Source: Yamagishiella unicocca
Lineage: Eukaryota; Chlorophyta; Chlorophyceae; Chlamydomonadales; Volvocaceae
Assembly: GCA_003116995.1 (NCBI GenBank)
Contig: BDSL01000031.1
Location: 310,001 to 374,000, forward strand
Reading direction: 5' to 3'
DNA length: 64,000 nucleotides
Of the stretch, positions 23,952 through 32,634 are shown in pieces; the first letter of the stretch is position 1; the number at the start of each line of letters is the position of its first letter. The notes under the pieces were generated by a model. The model made no database searches. It was given only the letters and a program-made list of their open reading frames with translations, and was not told the origin of the DNA. A program made the position numbers and the translations under genes.

Positions 23952-26900
23952 GTGGCACCTAAGCAAGTAGAGAAGCCGGCTGCGCCGCTTCCCATACCGT
24001 TGTTGTCTCCACTTCTAGCGACTAGGCCTGGCACTTCTACTGAACGTCTTGCTGCTCGTCTTCTCCGCGCCGAGCATCAATCATTGCAAGAAGCGCTACG
24101 AGCAACTACTGACGCCAGTGATCAGGACCTTCCCCGCGTTCCCAGGATTGACAACAACACCGACGGTCAACCCGGGCCAGCGTTACATTTGGCATCTGGT
24201 TCGTCTGGTGCATCTGGCTCATTTGGGACCGGCGAGGCCGGGAACTTTCCACTTGTCCGCAGCGGGGCTGCTGGGACCGGCGAGGCCGGGGACAATTCAG
24301 GTGTTCGCAGCGAGGCTGCTGGAACCGGCGAGGCCGGGAACATCCTGAGATCCTGCAGCGGGGCTGCTGGGATCAACGAGGCCAGGAACGCCGCTCCGTC
24401 TTGCTACGCAGCGGCTGGTACTGAACTCGGTTATCTTCAAGGCGAGGCACCCGAGGAGGGGCCACCTGCGAGGAATCTACCTGCGCCCTTCACCGTCGCC
24501 GTCGTCCGCCCTTTCGCCATGGGACCCGGAGGCTTCAGCAAGCCACCGCCCTACTTGGGTCAACCAGGTGATTTCGAAGGTTGGAAGGTCCGGTTCGATG
24601 CCCACAAGCAGATGGTACTGTGCAATGGCCAAATGGGAGCTCAGCCAGCTATCCTAGCCATCACCTTCAACGCAACCGTCCTCAACGTGGGACCAGCGTC
24701 ACCTTTCGGCACCTGGGTGACGGACACCTATGCAGCGATTCGTACGGAGCACGAGCAGGGTTTCCATGCGTTGGCACCGCCGGGGGCGGTGCCATGCTCA
24801 TATCTGGGCGCTGGCTATGTGAAGGCGGACGGCACCATTGTCGCGGACTTGTGGGACACCTGGGTCGCGGCGGCAAAGGCGCGGTTCGACATCGCCGACC
24901 CCCTGGCTCGCGGCCGGGCTGAGGGTTTCAAGCAGCTCCCCGAGGAGGCACCGCATGAGGCCGGCCAGCGGTACTCGGAGATCATCAACAGGCTGTCGGT
25001 CGACGATGCCTGCGCCAAAGACAAGGCCAGGTGGTTTCTTTTCGGCCTACACGACCAGGCAATGAAGAATTGGGTAAACCAACAGTTCCTAGCCCGGAAT
25101 GCGCCGGCGTGGACCTTCGAGGCCGTACTGGAGTTCGCCAACCTGTATCACATGCGGAATCAGCTTTCACCGATGTCGTACGGGGCTGGCGTCGCGAAGA
25201 GCGGGGCTCGCTCGATGGCCACCACTGCAGCCGGGGGCGCATCGGAGGCCATTGGGTCCGTCGTCGCCAGCCCGCACCTGTCAGAACTACAGAAGCTCTT
25301 GGAGGCACAGCGCCGCCAGATGGACATGCTCACCAATCAGATGCAGACCATGGCCACGTCAATGGCCACCGCCGTGCACGGGGGGGCGGGGCCCTCCCGT
25401 CACGGTGCGCCGCAGGGTAACTGGGGGCAACCGGCCGGGGGCCGGGGGCAACCGGCCGGGGGCCGGGGGCCCAACCCCAGCGGCCGTGGTCAGCATGCCA
25501 GCGGCCGTGGCGGTGAACGCGGCGCAGCGCCGGGCCGGGGGCCCAGGCTGAGCATCAATGACCCGGGCCCTCCCACGGGCAGCCTACCGCCCTGCGACTA
25601 CGTCAACTGCCGGGGCAAGCGGGAGAACCATAGCCGGGACTTCTGCTATCAGGCGCAGCGGGATGGCCTCCCGACCGCCAACGTCAAGCCACCGCCACAG
25701 TTGCCCGCGCGGGGCGCGCGCAACATGGCAACCCGAGCCCAGGAGGCGCAGCACGACGAGGAGGAGTACGACCCGCGCATCATGTTGTGCAGCAGGTTGG
25801 TCGGGGGGGCTGAGGTAACGGCGGGGCCGCACACCTCGCTTGTCTCGACCAAGGCGCAGCTGCTTCAAGAGCAGCGACACAACCTGCAGCTCGAGGTGCC
25901 CTCGCTTCTGCCGCAGCTCGTCGTGTCGCCAGCGCCGGTCAACGCAGCACCGTCACCGTCTGCACCGTCATTGCCCGCAGCCGTACCCGTCGTCGCCGCC
26001 GTCGCATCCACAGCCCTGGCGACGCCACCGCCGACTGCTCCCGCCGTGCCCGCGATGGTGCACACCGCCAACGTCGTCCGGGACCCGCTGCCCGTTGGTT
26101 ACACGCAGCAGCCGCCAGGGCAGCTGCCCAGCACCTTGCCAAGAGCAAGCAAGGCAGCAGGGGTCGTCGCAAGGTTTGAGGTCAGCCTGCCGTGTGGCAC
26201 GCGGTTCACGGTGGAGCTCGATGCGCAGGCGCCCACGTCCGTGGTGGGTGCCGCCATGCGCCTGCTGCAGTCGACCGGCTGCAGTGCGTGCAGCCCGCAG
26301 GTCAAGCCCGCCGGTGCAGTGGAAGCGACAGTAGCAGCACAGCAGGCAACCGTCGCCAACGTGCCCTGGCTGCCCAGCCACCCTGATGCGGATCCGGCCG
26401 TCCTCACCCGGTCCATGCTGGAAAAGTTACCGCCGGAAAAGGTGCAGCAGGTGCTACGGGACTATGGCGATGCCAGCACGCACGTCCTATGGCTGCGCAA
26501 CCGGGAGCCGCGGCACTCAATCGCGGTACAGTCGGCTGCCAGGGGCAGCCACAGCAGGCATCGACGACGCGCTGCGGCGGCAGGTCATGGCTGGCCCGGG
26601 GGGTCTCCCTGCCTGCCGCCGCCCAAATCCTTACAGCGTGCCTTTCTCACGCCTCATCACATGGCGAATTTACGTCCACGCTATGCCATTGAGCCCCCGG
26701 CCTTTCCGCAGGGGGGGGAAGTGTCTCTGGACTCAGCGGATAGGCCGGCAGCTTATCTGGCAATGGCGACGCGGGCAGCGCCAGCATTGGAGCATTGCAC
26801 AGTGCAGCTCGCGGAGGTCATGGCCACCACTGGCCTCCAGCCGTCAGCGGAGCTCACGGACCCATGGGACGACACGCAGCTGCACCACCTACTGCGGCAC

Positions 26901-27149
26901 GGCAGTTTCAGCAAGGAGCCACCGTCGGATGAGCAGCGGCGGGTCAACAAGCGCGCTCGGTCGTACCGTGTAGCCGGGGCAACCCTGCATCGCATCATGC
27001 CCAACGGTACTGCGCGTGAGGTACCTGAGCCGGGTCGCCGCCGGGAGATCGTTGAGCAAACGCACAGCAAGCTGGGGCACTTCGGGGTGGGGCGCACTCT
27101 CGGACTCCTGCAGACGAGCTTCTGGTGGCCAGATTTTCCTCAGCGCTGA
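23952..27149 (+). CDS. Gag-Pol-like polyprotein, RT-deleted
   Basis: A 1065-aa open frame. About residues 75-160 are repeats around GTGEAGN. About 190-420 look like a retroviral-type Gag (PPYLGQPGDFEGWKVRFDAH and WFLFGLHDQAMKNWV). A Cys/His cluster at 548-565 (C-x4-C-x6-H-x4-C) could be a nucleic-acid-binding knuckle. Around 740-770, LPCGTRFTVELDAQAPTSVV sits where an aspartic protease would be, but lacks the D-T/S-G triad. The C-terminus (HSKLGHFGVGRTLGLLQTSF, from residue 1038) is the start of a gypsy-type integrase zinc-binding domain; the frame stops before its Cys pair. No reverse transcriptase or RNase H motif is present. The start at 23952 gives the longest frame after A1. Probably structural protein of a non-autonomous element. 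Confidence 0.72.
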   Translation: MAPKQVEKPAAPLPIPLLSPLLATRPGTSTERLAARLLRAEHQSLQEALRATTDASDQDLPRVPRIDNNTDGQPGPALHLASGSSGASGSFGTGEAGNFPLVRSGAAGTGEAGDNSGVRSEAAGTGEAGNILRSCSGAAGINEARNAAPSCYAAAGTELGYLQGEAPEEGPPARNLPAPFTVAVVRPFAMGPGGFSKPPPYLGQPGDFEGWKVRFDAHKQMVLCNGQMGAQPAILAITFNATVLNVGPASPFGTWVTDTYAAIRTEHEQGFHALAPPGAVPCSYLGAGYVKADGTIVADLWDTWVAAAKARFDIADPLARGRAEGFKQLPEEAPHEAGQRYSEIINRLSVDDACAKDKARWFLFGLHDQAMKNWVNQQFLARNAPAWTFEAVLEFANLYHMRNQLSPMSYGAGVAKSGARSMATTAAGGASEAIGSVVASPHLSELQKLLEAQRRQMDMLTNQMQTMATSMATAVHGGAGPSRHGAPQGNWGQPAGGRGQPAGGRGPNPSGRGQHASGRGGERGAAPGRGPRLSINDPGPPTGSLPPCDYVNCRGKRENHSRDFCYQAQRDGLPTANVKPPPQLPARGARNMATRAQEAQHDEEEYDPRIMLCSRLVGGAEVTAGPHTSLVSTKAQLLQEQRHNLQLEVPSLLPQLVVSPAPVNAAPSPSAPSLPAAVPVVAAVASTALATPPPTAPAVPAMVHTANVVRDPLPVGYTQQPPGQLPSTLPRASKAAGVVARFEVSLPCGTRFTVELDAQAPTSVVGAAMRLLQSTGCSACSPQVKPAGAVEATVAAQQATVANVPWLPSHPDADPAVLTRSMLEKLPPEKVQQVLRDYGDASTHVLWLRNREPRHSIAVQSAARGSHSRHRRRAAAAGHGWPGGSPCLPPPKSLQRAFLTPHHMANLRPRYAIEPPAFPQGGEVSLDSADRPAAYLAMATRAAPALEHCTVQLAEVMATTGLQPSAELTDPWDDTQLHHLLRHGSFSKEPPSDEQRRVNKRARSYRVAGATLHRIMPNGTAREVPEPGRRREIVEQTHSKLGHFGVGRTLGLLQTSFWWPDFPQR

Positions 27150-28125
27150 TCAGCGACGCCGCTTGGCAGCGGCGTCGGCTCTGGACGGGCGGGCCGTACG
27201 ACGTAAGTACACCGACCCGGTGACGCTGGAGGATTCTGTGCTCGGGGGCGAGGCTCATTTCCTGGGTCAGGAGGCCCGACCCAAAGCCTACGAGGTGCGC
27301 TACATCGACGGCAGCACGGAGCGTATGTCACTGGCGGAGCTGCGCAAGCATCTGGCCCCTGAACCAACAAAGGATCGGGGCCGGCGTGGCAGTCGCACCG
27401 CTCTGGCAGTCAGCATGGAGTCGCTTCCGGACAAGTGGGACCTGGGTACAGTTGCGGGCGTGCGCGGGGCGCTTGCGAAGCTCATGCCGCACGGGGAGCC
27501 CTCAGCCAATCTGGTGGGGCGGTTGGTCAACCGCGTGCCAGCCGGGCCACTGTTCCTGCAACGAGCCGGCCAGGCCACTCCCAACCAACCTGAGTGTGTG
27601 TCAACAATCACCGCGGAGCTGGAACCGCTGCTGCAGGTGGTTGACTTCAGCAAGTGCACTGGGGTACTGGATCCGTGGAGTGGGACTGGGACTATAGCTC
27701 GCGTGTTTAGGCAGAAAGGGTACATGACGTACCGCAACGATGTGTTCGAGGGGCATGAAGCTGAGCGTCACGAGGATGCGCTGCAGCCTGGGTTTTATAG
27801 ACGTGTGCAGGATGTGTGGAGTTATGATGCGATCGTAGCCTCGCCGTGGTTTGCCATGCTAGATCTAGCTTTGCCTCTCGCTGTTAGCTTTGCACCAGTA
27901 GTCGCATTTCACGTGCCTGGGCACTATGTCACGGACGCGCATGACGTGCGTCGCGGTTATCTGCAGTCGCTTGCCAAGGCTGGGCGCCTAGCACTCATCA
28001 TGGGCTTGCCACGCGGGCGCATGGGCAAGAGGTGCATGTGGGTAGTAGTGTTCGCGAGCCGCTGCCTTCGCAAGCAAATGCTCAGGACGAGCGAGGCTGT
28101 GGATGGACCGTGGGTGATGATGTAG
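27016..28125 (+). CDS. Retroelement ORF with Tudor/chromo-like segment and methyltransferase-like domain
   Basis: A 369-aa frame overlapping the end of the Gag-Pol frame in another phase. Meaningful coding probably starts near 27140, just after the integrase remnant, so part of the integrase has been lost there. Residues about 92-116 (YEVRYIDGSTERMSLAELRK) resemble a Tudor/chromo-type barrel strand. Residues 217-228 (VLDPWSGTGTIA) look like the SAM-binding motif I of Rossmann methyltransferases (D-P-x-x-G-x-G). Residues 276-279 (SPWF) sit where amino-methyltransferases have N/D/S-P-P-Y/W/F. Further strands (VVAFHVPGHYV, RLALIMGLPRGR) fit the fold. Target (DNA N6-adenine, N4-cytosine or other) and activity are not established. 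The frame is intact to its TAG stop while RT is gone, so selection on it may have been recent. Confidence 0.6.
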   Translation: MRYLSRVAAGRSLSKRTASWGTSGWGALSDSCRRASGGQIFLSADQRRRLAAASALDGRAVRRKYTDPVTLEDSVLGGEAHFLGQEARPKAYEVRYIDGSTERMSLAELRKHLAPEPTKDRGRRGSRTALAVSMESLPDKWDLGTVAGVRGALAKLMPHGEPSANLVGRLVNRVPAGPLFLQRAGQATPNQPECVSTITAELEPLLQVVDFSKCTGVLDPWSGTGTIARVFRQKGYMTYRNDVFEGHEAERHEDALQPGFYRRVQDVWSYDAIVASPWFAMLDLALPLAVSFAPVVAFHVPGHYVTDAHDVRRGYLQSLAKAGRLALIMGLPRGRMGKRCMWVVVFASRCLRKQMLRTSEAVDGPWVMM

Positions 28126-28382
28126 TGTTGCACTGGGTGTAGAGCGCGATCAGGGGGGGCAGTTCGTTGCCCAGTCGTTGCGGGGCCCTGTTTTGTCGTT
28201 AGCTGTTTGCAGTTTCTGAGCCTTTGAGCTTGCGTGTTCTGGTTTGTGTGCTTGCCCTCCTGAGAGGAGTTCTGCAGTGACGAACCTGTTGGCCATTAGG
28301 CCCATGTTAGGCCGTGAGACGGACCTATGCGTTGTGCTGTGCTACCTTAGAGCAGCTTCCCCTAGGCTTCAGCTGGGGGGGG

Positions 28383-28432
28383 AGTCTTCCGTAGGCTCAC
28401 CCGCCCTGCACAACACGCTGTGTGTCGTGACA
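28383..28432 (+). repeat. Split direct repeat B1
   Basis: 50 bp, matching 29781-29830. It directly follows a G-run (28375-28382) that could act as a polypurine tract and ends TGTGTCGTGACA. Confidence 0.88.
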
Positions 28433-28434
28433 GC

Positions 28435-28956
28435 TGTCACGACACAGCGCGTAACCATCACAGCGCGTGCAGAGTGCGTTGGTTGCCGTACGCTAAGGGC
28501 ATGAGTTGCGCCCTGCGGTTAGCGTTGTCTGGTAGATGTAGTTACACGGCTTTGATTGCCGGTAATTACGGTAGTTATATTAGAGCTATCGTTACAGTAG
28601 ATGTGAAGCCAACGGACACATGTGCATGTGTCGGCAGCATTGGTAGATGTGCTCCAGGGATGGCAGTTAGCCACGTTCGGGAGCGCACCTAGGCCCGCTG
28701 CCTGGAATGCCCAGGCAGCGGAGTTTGTCGCCACAAACTAACAAAGTCTGGAAGAAACAGCCCTGTACTGACACATCGCTGTAAGACTAGTGCGTACCTC
28801 CGCCCATTCTCTCAACAGCATCCACAACTTGCACGTCGCAGTGTGTTGATTGCTCAGCCGTAACCGGCAGTCTTTTCGCTCTCTTCACCCAAGAGCCGAC
28901 GCACGCGCGTCGGTGCCACGTCCGGCAGCCAGGCGGCCTCTGGGGCAGCGAATCCT
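28435..28956 (+). repeat. Split direct repeat A2
   Basis: 522 bp, nearly identical to A1 (23268-23789). It is separated from B1 only by GC. Confidence 0.92.
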
Positions 28957-29780
28957 TGTGTGGCCAGATTAGCGCTGAAAAGGCATGCTCGAGATGGTGG
29001 GAAGGCTCTTCCCCGCCTGATATAGCAGCGCCGAGCGGCTTACAACCGTGGCTGTCGTACATGATGACCCTGTCGTACTGCCGACCGGTTGTTTGTAGCC
29101 GCCACTGCTATTGGACGTCCCTGATTTTGTGCCGTACAACTTAGCCGGGCTCGGCGCGACCGCTGCCTTTCCGAAGTCATTGCTGTTACTGCACCCCACT
29201 GCTGAGCGGGTTCTGGTGTCTCACACACGCTGTGTCGATCACCAGCTGAGTCATGACGGCTGTCACGACACAGCACGTAACTGGCACATCAGGTGCCGAT
29301 GCTGATACCATCCCCCCACACCAGAAACCGCGAAGTTGGTTTTTCGTGGGGGACACCCAATTCATGCGCTGGCCGTGATTCGAACCCCCGCCGAGCATCG
29401 GTCAGGGGTTCCCGCAACTCCCCCCATGTGTGGCCAGATTAGCGCTGAAAAGGCATGCTCGAGATGGTGGGAAGGCTCTTCCCCGCCTGATATAGCAGCG
29501 CCGAGCGGCTTACAACCGTGGCTGTCGTACATGATGACCCTGTCGTACTGCCGACCGGTTGTTTGTAGCCGCCACTGCTATTGGACGTCCCTGATTTTGT
29601 GCCGTACAACTTAGCCGGGCTCGGCGCGACCGCTGCCTTTCCGAAGTCATTGCTGTTACTGCACCCCACTGCTGAGCGGGTTCTGGTGTCTCACACACGC
29701 TGTGTCGATCACCAGCTGAGTCATGACGGCTGTCACGACACAGCACGTAACTGGCACATCAGGTGCCGATGCTGATACCA
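28957..29780 (+). mobile_element. TRIM-type miniature LTR retrotransposon
   Basis: Two 354-bp direct repeats (28957-29310 and 29427-29780), each TGTGTGGCC...GATACCA, flank only 116 bp of internal sequence and no ORF. The internal part contains TGGCCGTGATTCGAACCC (29370-29387), complementary to a tRNA 3' end (TTCGAATC T-loop and CCA), the expected primer-binding site, although about 60 bases inside the left repeat rather than next to it. No target duplication is visible at its junctions with A2 and B2. Confidence 0.75.
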
Positions 29781-29830
29781 AGTCTTCCGTAGGCTCACCC
29801 GCCCTGCACAACACGCTGTGTGTCGTGACA
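29781..29830 (+). repeat. Split direct repeat B2 (right end of the retroelement)
   Basis: 50 bp, equal to B1, ending TGTGTCGTGACA. It is followed by the target duplication CAGC and the resumed LINE copy C. Confidence 0.88.
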
Positions 29831-30154
29831 CAGCCGTCGGGTCACTCCTCGGCACCCGGGCGGCCCGGGAAGACCACCTCCCCCGCGGGCGAGGCGGCGA
29901 GGAAGGGGTGATCGGACGGGATGGCCCCCCACCCGCGGGGGGCCAGCCCCAGCTCGGCAAACGCACTGAGGCGGGCCCAGAAGTCGGCCGTCACCGCGGC
30001 GCACACCCGCACCACCGGCATGCGCCCCCCGGGGGCCCCAGCCTGCACCCGAAACAGGAGGCGGAGCCCCAAACCCAACGCCGCGACGGCCGCCAAGCAC
30101 ACCACATCCCAAACAAGCGGGTGCACCCCCAACGGGGGCCGACCCAGCCACAAC
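29831..30154 (-). pseudogene. LINE copy C, C-terminal ORF2 fragment
   Basis: Collinear and nearly identical with 19644-19971 (FWARLSAFAELGLAPRGW and LVWDVVCLAAVAALG). It is truncated at its 5' end next to the duplication TGTAAGGCAGA (30155-30165). Confidence 0.85.
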
Positions 30155-30165
30155 TGTAAGGCAGA

Positions 30166-31501
30166 CCATTGTAGCGAGATTTTCCCCATCCGAGACCGTA
30201 TGAAACTACCGCCGATGCCGAATAAACACTATGTACACGGGTCGGACGAGCACCTCACACGGAGCGCTGGGCCAAATGACGGAATGCAGAATGGCGAACC
30301 CTAAAAGGCAAAAATACAAGCGAGCGTCGGGAAGCCGCGCGGAGGATGCTCGTCATGCCATTCCCTGCTTGAAAAAAGCCGAGATCGTATGTGAGAAGGG
30401 CCCGGACCGTGTAATACGAGCACCGAGCCGTACAATATACTGCCGATGCCGAAAAGGCGTGGCCGGAGAAACAGCTGAGACGGGCCGCATTTCCACTTGG
30501 CCGGGAGCACAATAAAAGTCCCGAGTACACAAAATTTACAGCGGGGGCTGGGAAGCTGCGCGCAAAAAGATCGCAAAATGTCGGGGAAACAGCAGCCGCG
30601 AACGGACGGGATTGCCGTCTGGCAGATGCAAAACAATGCATCCCCTAACAGGCGTTTTTTAGAGCAGGTGGGCCGGACGAGCGCAACTCACAGTGCCCTA
30701 GAACGCAAGAGGAATAGCAGCATGTCCATGGTACCACATTTGGTTGGCTATAAAAGTATGGTAGCAGGCGGGGGGCGATGAAAGAGAGCGTCAGCTGAGA
30801 AAACCGCGTGATACAGGCTTGGGACCTAAGATACCTCACAACGCAACAAAAAATGTTTAGGTGACCTCAAGCCCGGTTTACCCAAGCAAGAAGGGGGGCC
30901 ATGTCCTGGACATAAGACTAACATAGGCAAGCCGGGACTAACATAGGCAAGCCGGGCCTAACCCAAGCGGGGGGACCACAGCAAGACCAGCAGACCTGAG
31001 CAGACGCCCACAAAGGCACCGAAAGGCACAGGGACCTCGCTCGCCGCGCCCAAGACAGCTCGCCCCCGAGAAGATAGACCGGCAGGCATACCGAACATTG
31101 CACGAGCAAGGGGTCAATTCCAGAAGTGGTGCAGGCAAGGGGACACCGCCGGGCCGGCGCTGGCGGCCCAGGGAAGCTCCCCCCAACCATAGGCGAGGGT
31201 TCCCCACAAGAATGACAACCCAGCAGGTACACCATCCAAGGCCACTCGTCAACGCCCGGACAGCACGCGATCCCATCCTCCACACGCCCTTCCATCCACG
31301 CATACTAAACCACACATAACATACACGATCATCTGCTTCACGAAGAAGACGGTTCCCGTCTTTGTCTTTACCACTTCACAAGCGCGATACCTCCTTCTCT
31401 CGTTCATTTGACATTGCGTAATTGTGTGACCTTTGTCCGGCAATCACAGCTACCTTTTCCCAGACTATGCCGGCTTTGCGCTTATGAAAAGCTATTGATA
31501 T
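30166..31501. other. Inner part of the inverted-repeat element with LINE-tail-like sequence
   Basis: No convincing protein. The minus strand is A-poor through most of 30190-30780 and 30900-31300, as in LINE 3' UTRs, with short internal repeats (CCGATGCCGAA; ACTAACATAGGCAAGCCGGG twice at 30920-30960). It may be one or two further minus-strand LINE tails. Confidence 0.4.
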
Positions 31502-31594
31502 AAGCATTAGCTAGCCTGTTCCGCGCGCTTGACCACGGCGTAGTTTGTTACCTGGATTCTGTTCCGGGGCCCTGGTGATCCGGGAGGGGGGGGG
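31502..31594 (-). repeat. Right 93-bp terminal inverted repeat
   Basis: Exact reverse complement of 18928-19020. It is followed by the target copy GGATCAC. Confidence 0.93.
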
Positions 31595-31617
31595 GGATCA
31601 CACAAAGAGTCACAACA

Positions 31618-31632
31618 GGTTATGAGCCCCGG
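31618..31632 (+). promoter_or_regulatory. Copia primer-binding site, half-tRNA type
   Basis: GGTTATGAGCCCCGG starts directly after the 5' LTR. Its complement contains GGGCTCATAACC, which reads as the anticodon stem-loop of an initiator tRNA-Met (loop CTCATAA), not a tRNA 3' end. This matches the half-tRNA priming known for copia-group elements. Confidence 0.7.
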
Positions 31633-31722
31633 CATACGCTGAGGGTGCTGCATTCTCGATACTATAGAGCGCTGAGTCGCACTTAAAGATCGCGACGGCA
31701 AGTAGTTCTTGGAAGCACCGAA

Positions 31723-32634
31723 ATGGTAAAGTCGAGCTCAGTGGAGATTCTTAGGGGGCGCGACAACTTTCCAGAGTGGAAGGCCCAGGTGGAGAACTAT
31801 GCCGACTATCTCGGCGTTAAGCCTCTACTGGACGTTGGGTTTGAGACCTTGGCGCCTACCAACGAACAGGATAGAAAGCTCCGAGCAGACATACGGGAGA
31901 AGGCCTCAAAGGTATTTGGTCCAGCACTCCAAGAATGCGATACCGCATTCGAGATGTGGCGCGCCCTGCATTCGAGGTCCCAGGAGCGTGTTGACGAGCT
32001 GCATGAGGAGTTCGTCAAGTTAAAGAAGACGACTGACGAGTCCATCGACGCTTTCGTAAACCGGGCACGGCAGTGCCGCTTGGACTTGGCCAATGCTAAT
32101 GAGGATGTGTCGGACCGCACGCTGGTGCACCGCGTCATGCAGGGACTGCCGAGCAGCTACAAGGTCCTTGTAACAACCTTACAAAACATCAGTACCCCGA
32201 CCAGCCTGGAGGACTTGCATGCCAAGTTGGTCAGGGAGGAGAAATCCCTGGCCAGGGCTGCCGCTGAGGCATCAGCTGCCGGTGGCGTGAATGTACTGGG
32301 AGCGGTGCAGCACTTCAACGCTATCAGTGGCGGTAGTGGTGGTCGGGGGTACAGCCAGGAAGCAGGCGGTGGCGGAAAGGGAGGCCGCGGAGCTGGCAGT
32401 GGCTATCAGCGCCCCCCTTGGCAAGACTGTTGGCGCTGCGGCCTGAACGACGGCCACCAGGGTCGTAACTGCCCCAACCACGCCCTTAAGGAACCCTACC
32501 TCAGTTACTGTCGCTTGTACGCCGAAGCAAGCGGCTATCTCTCTGCCACTAAACAGCTAGATTGGCAGCCGGACGCGGTTAGGTGGCTGCGGAGCGACCC
32601 AGTACTTAGGCGCCTCATGCCGCTGCCAATCTAG
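31723..32634 (+). CDS. Copia Gag protein
   Basis: A 303-aa capsid precursor of the copia element. Features are the N-terminal NFPEWKAQVENYADYLGVKP, the central EMWRALHSRS and LMQGLP-type motif (VMQGLPSSYKVLV) typical of copia Gag, a Gly-rich stretch (about 205-235) and a zinc knuckle CWRCGLNDGHQGRNC (C-x2-C-x6-H-x4-C). The frame ends near the loop of the long inverted duplication, so its last residues are a by-product of the rearrangement; the original Gag would have run on into protease. Confidence 0.85.
   Translation: MVKSSSVEILRGRDNFPEWKAQVENYADYLGVKPLLDVGFETLAPTNEQDRKLRADIREKASKVFGPALQECDTAFEMWRALHSRSQERVDELHEEFVKLKKTTDESIDAFVNRARQCRLDLANANEDVSDRTLVHRVMQGLPSSYKVLVTTLQNISTPTSLEDLHAKLVREEKSLARAAAEASAAGGVNVLGAVQHFNAISGGSGGRGYSQEAGGGGKGGRGAGSGYQRPPWQDCWRCGLNDGHQGRNCPNHALKEPYLSYCRLYAEASGYLSATKQLDWQPDAVRWLRSDPVLRRLMPLPI

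Larger units (their letters stand above)
23268..29830 (+). mobile_element. Retroelement with split direct repeats and a methyltransferase-like ORF
   Basis: The order is A1 (23268-23789), coding region, B1 (28383-28432), GC, A2 (28435-28956), nested miniature retrotransposon, B2 (29781-29830). A1/A2 (522 bp) and B1/B2 (50 bp) match almost perfectly. The ends are TGTCACGACACA...TGTGTCGTGACA, and the B1-GC-A2 join forms a 26-bp perfect palindrome (28421-28446). CAGC flanks it at 23264-23267 and 29831-29834. The A1-ORF-B1-A2-B2 plan is that of split-direct-repeat (PAT/Kangaroo-type) retroelements, which are known to carry methylase domains. Yet the ORF keeps a gypsy-type integrase zinc-binding motif, and a G-run resembling a polypurine tract lies before B1. 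RT, RNase H and any recombinase are missing, so this copy is non-autonomous. Confidence 0.75.
22910..30154 (-). mobile_element. 5'-truncated LINE (copy C), split by a retroelement
   Basis: Two pieces of one LINE copy: 22910-23267 (3' UTR) and 29831-30154 (C-terminal ORF2), together collinear with 19295-19971 of copy A. An 11-bp duplication TGTAAGGCAGA borders it (22899-22909 and 30155-30165), so it is a single insertion. The retroelement at 23268-29830 landed inside it with a 4-bp duplication CAGC. Confidence 0.88.
18928..31594. mobile_element. DNA-transposon-like element with 93-bp perfect inverted ends
   Basis: Terminal inverted repeats at 18928-19020 and 31502-31594 are identical over 93 bp, beginning CCCCCCCCCTCCCGGATCAC. 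A 7-bp target duplication GGATCAC flanks it (18921-18927, 31595-31601); removing the insert restores a 239-bp copia LTR, which confirms the borders. No transposase is visible in the parts not explained by nested elements (19021-19294 and about 30166-31501), so it is probably non-autonomous, a little under 2 kb plus later insertions. The superfamily is not assignable by eye. Confidence 0.85.

Noticed and set aside
29370..29387. tRNA gene
   Set aside because: Only the T-loop/3'-end complement is present; no acceptor, D or anticodon arms, so it is a primer site or tRNA fragment.
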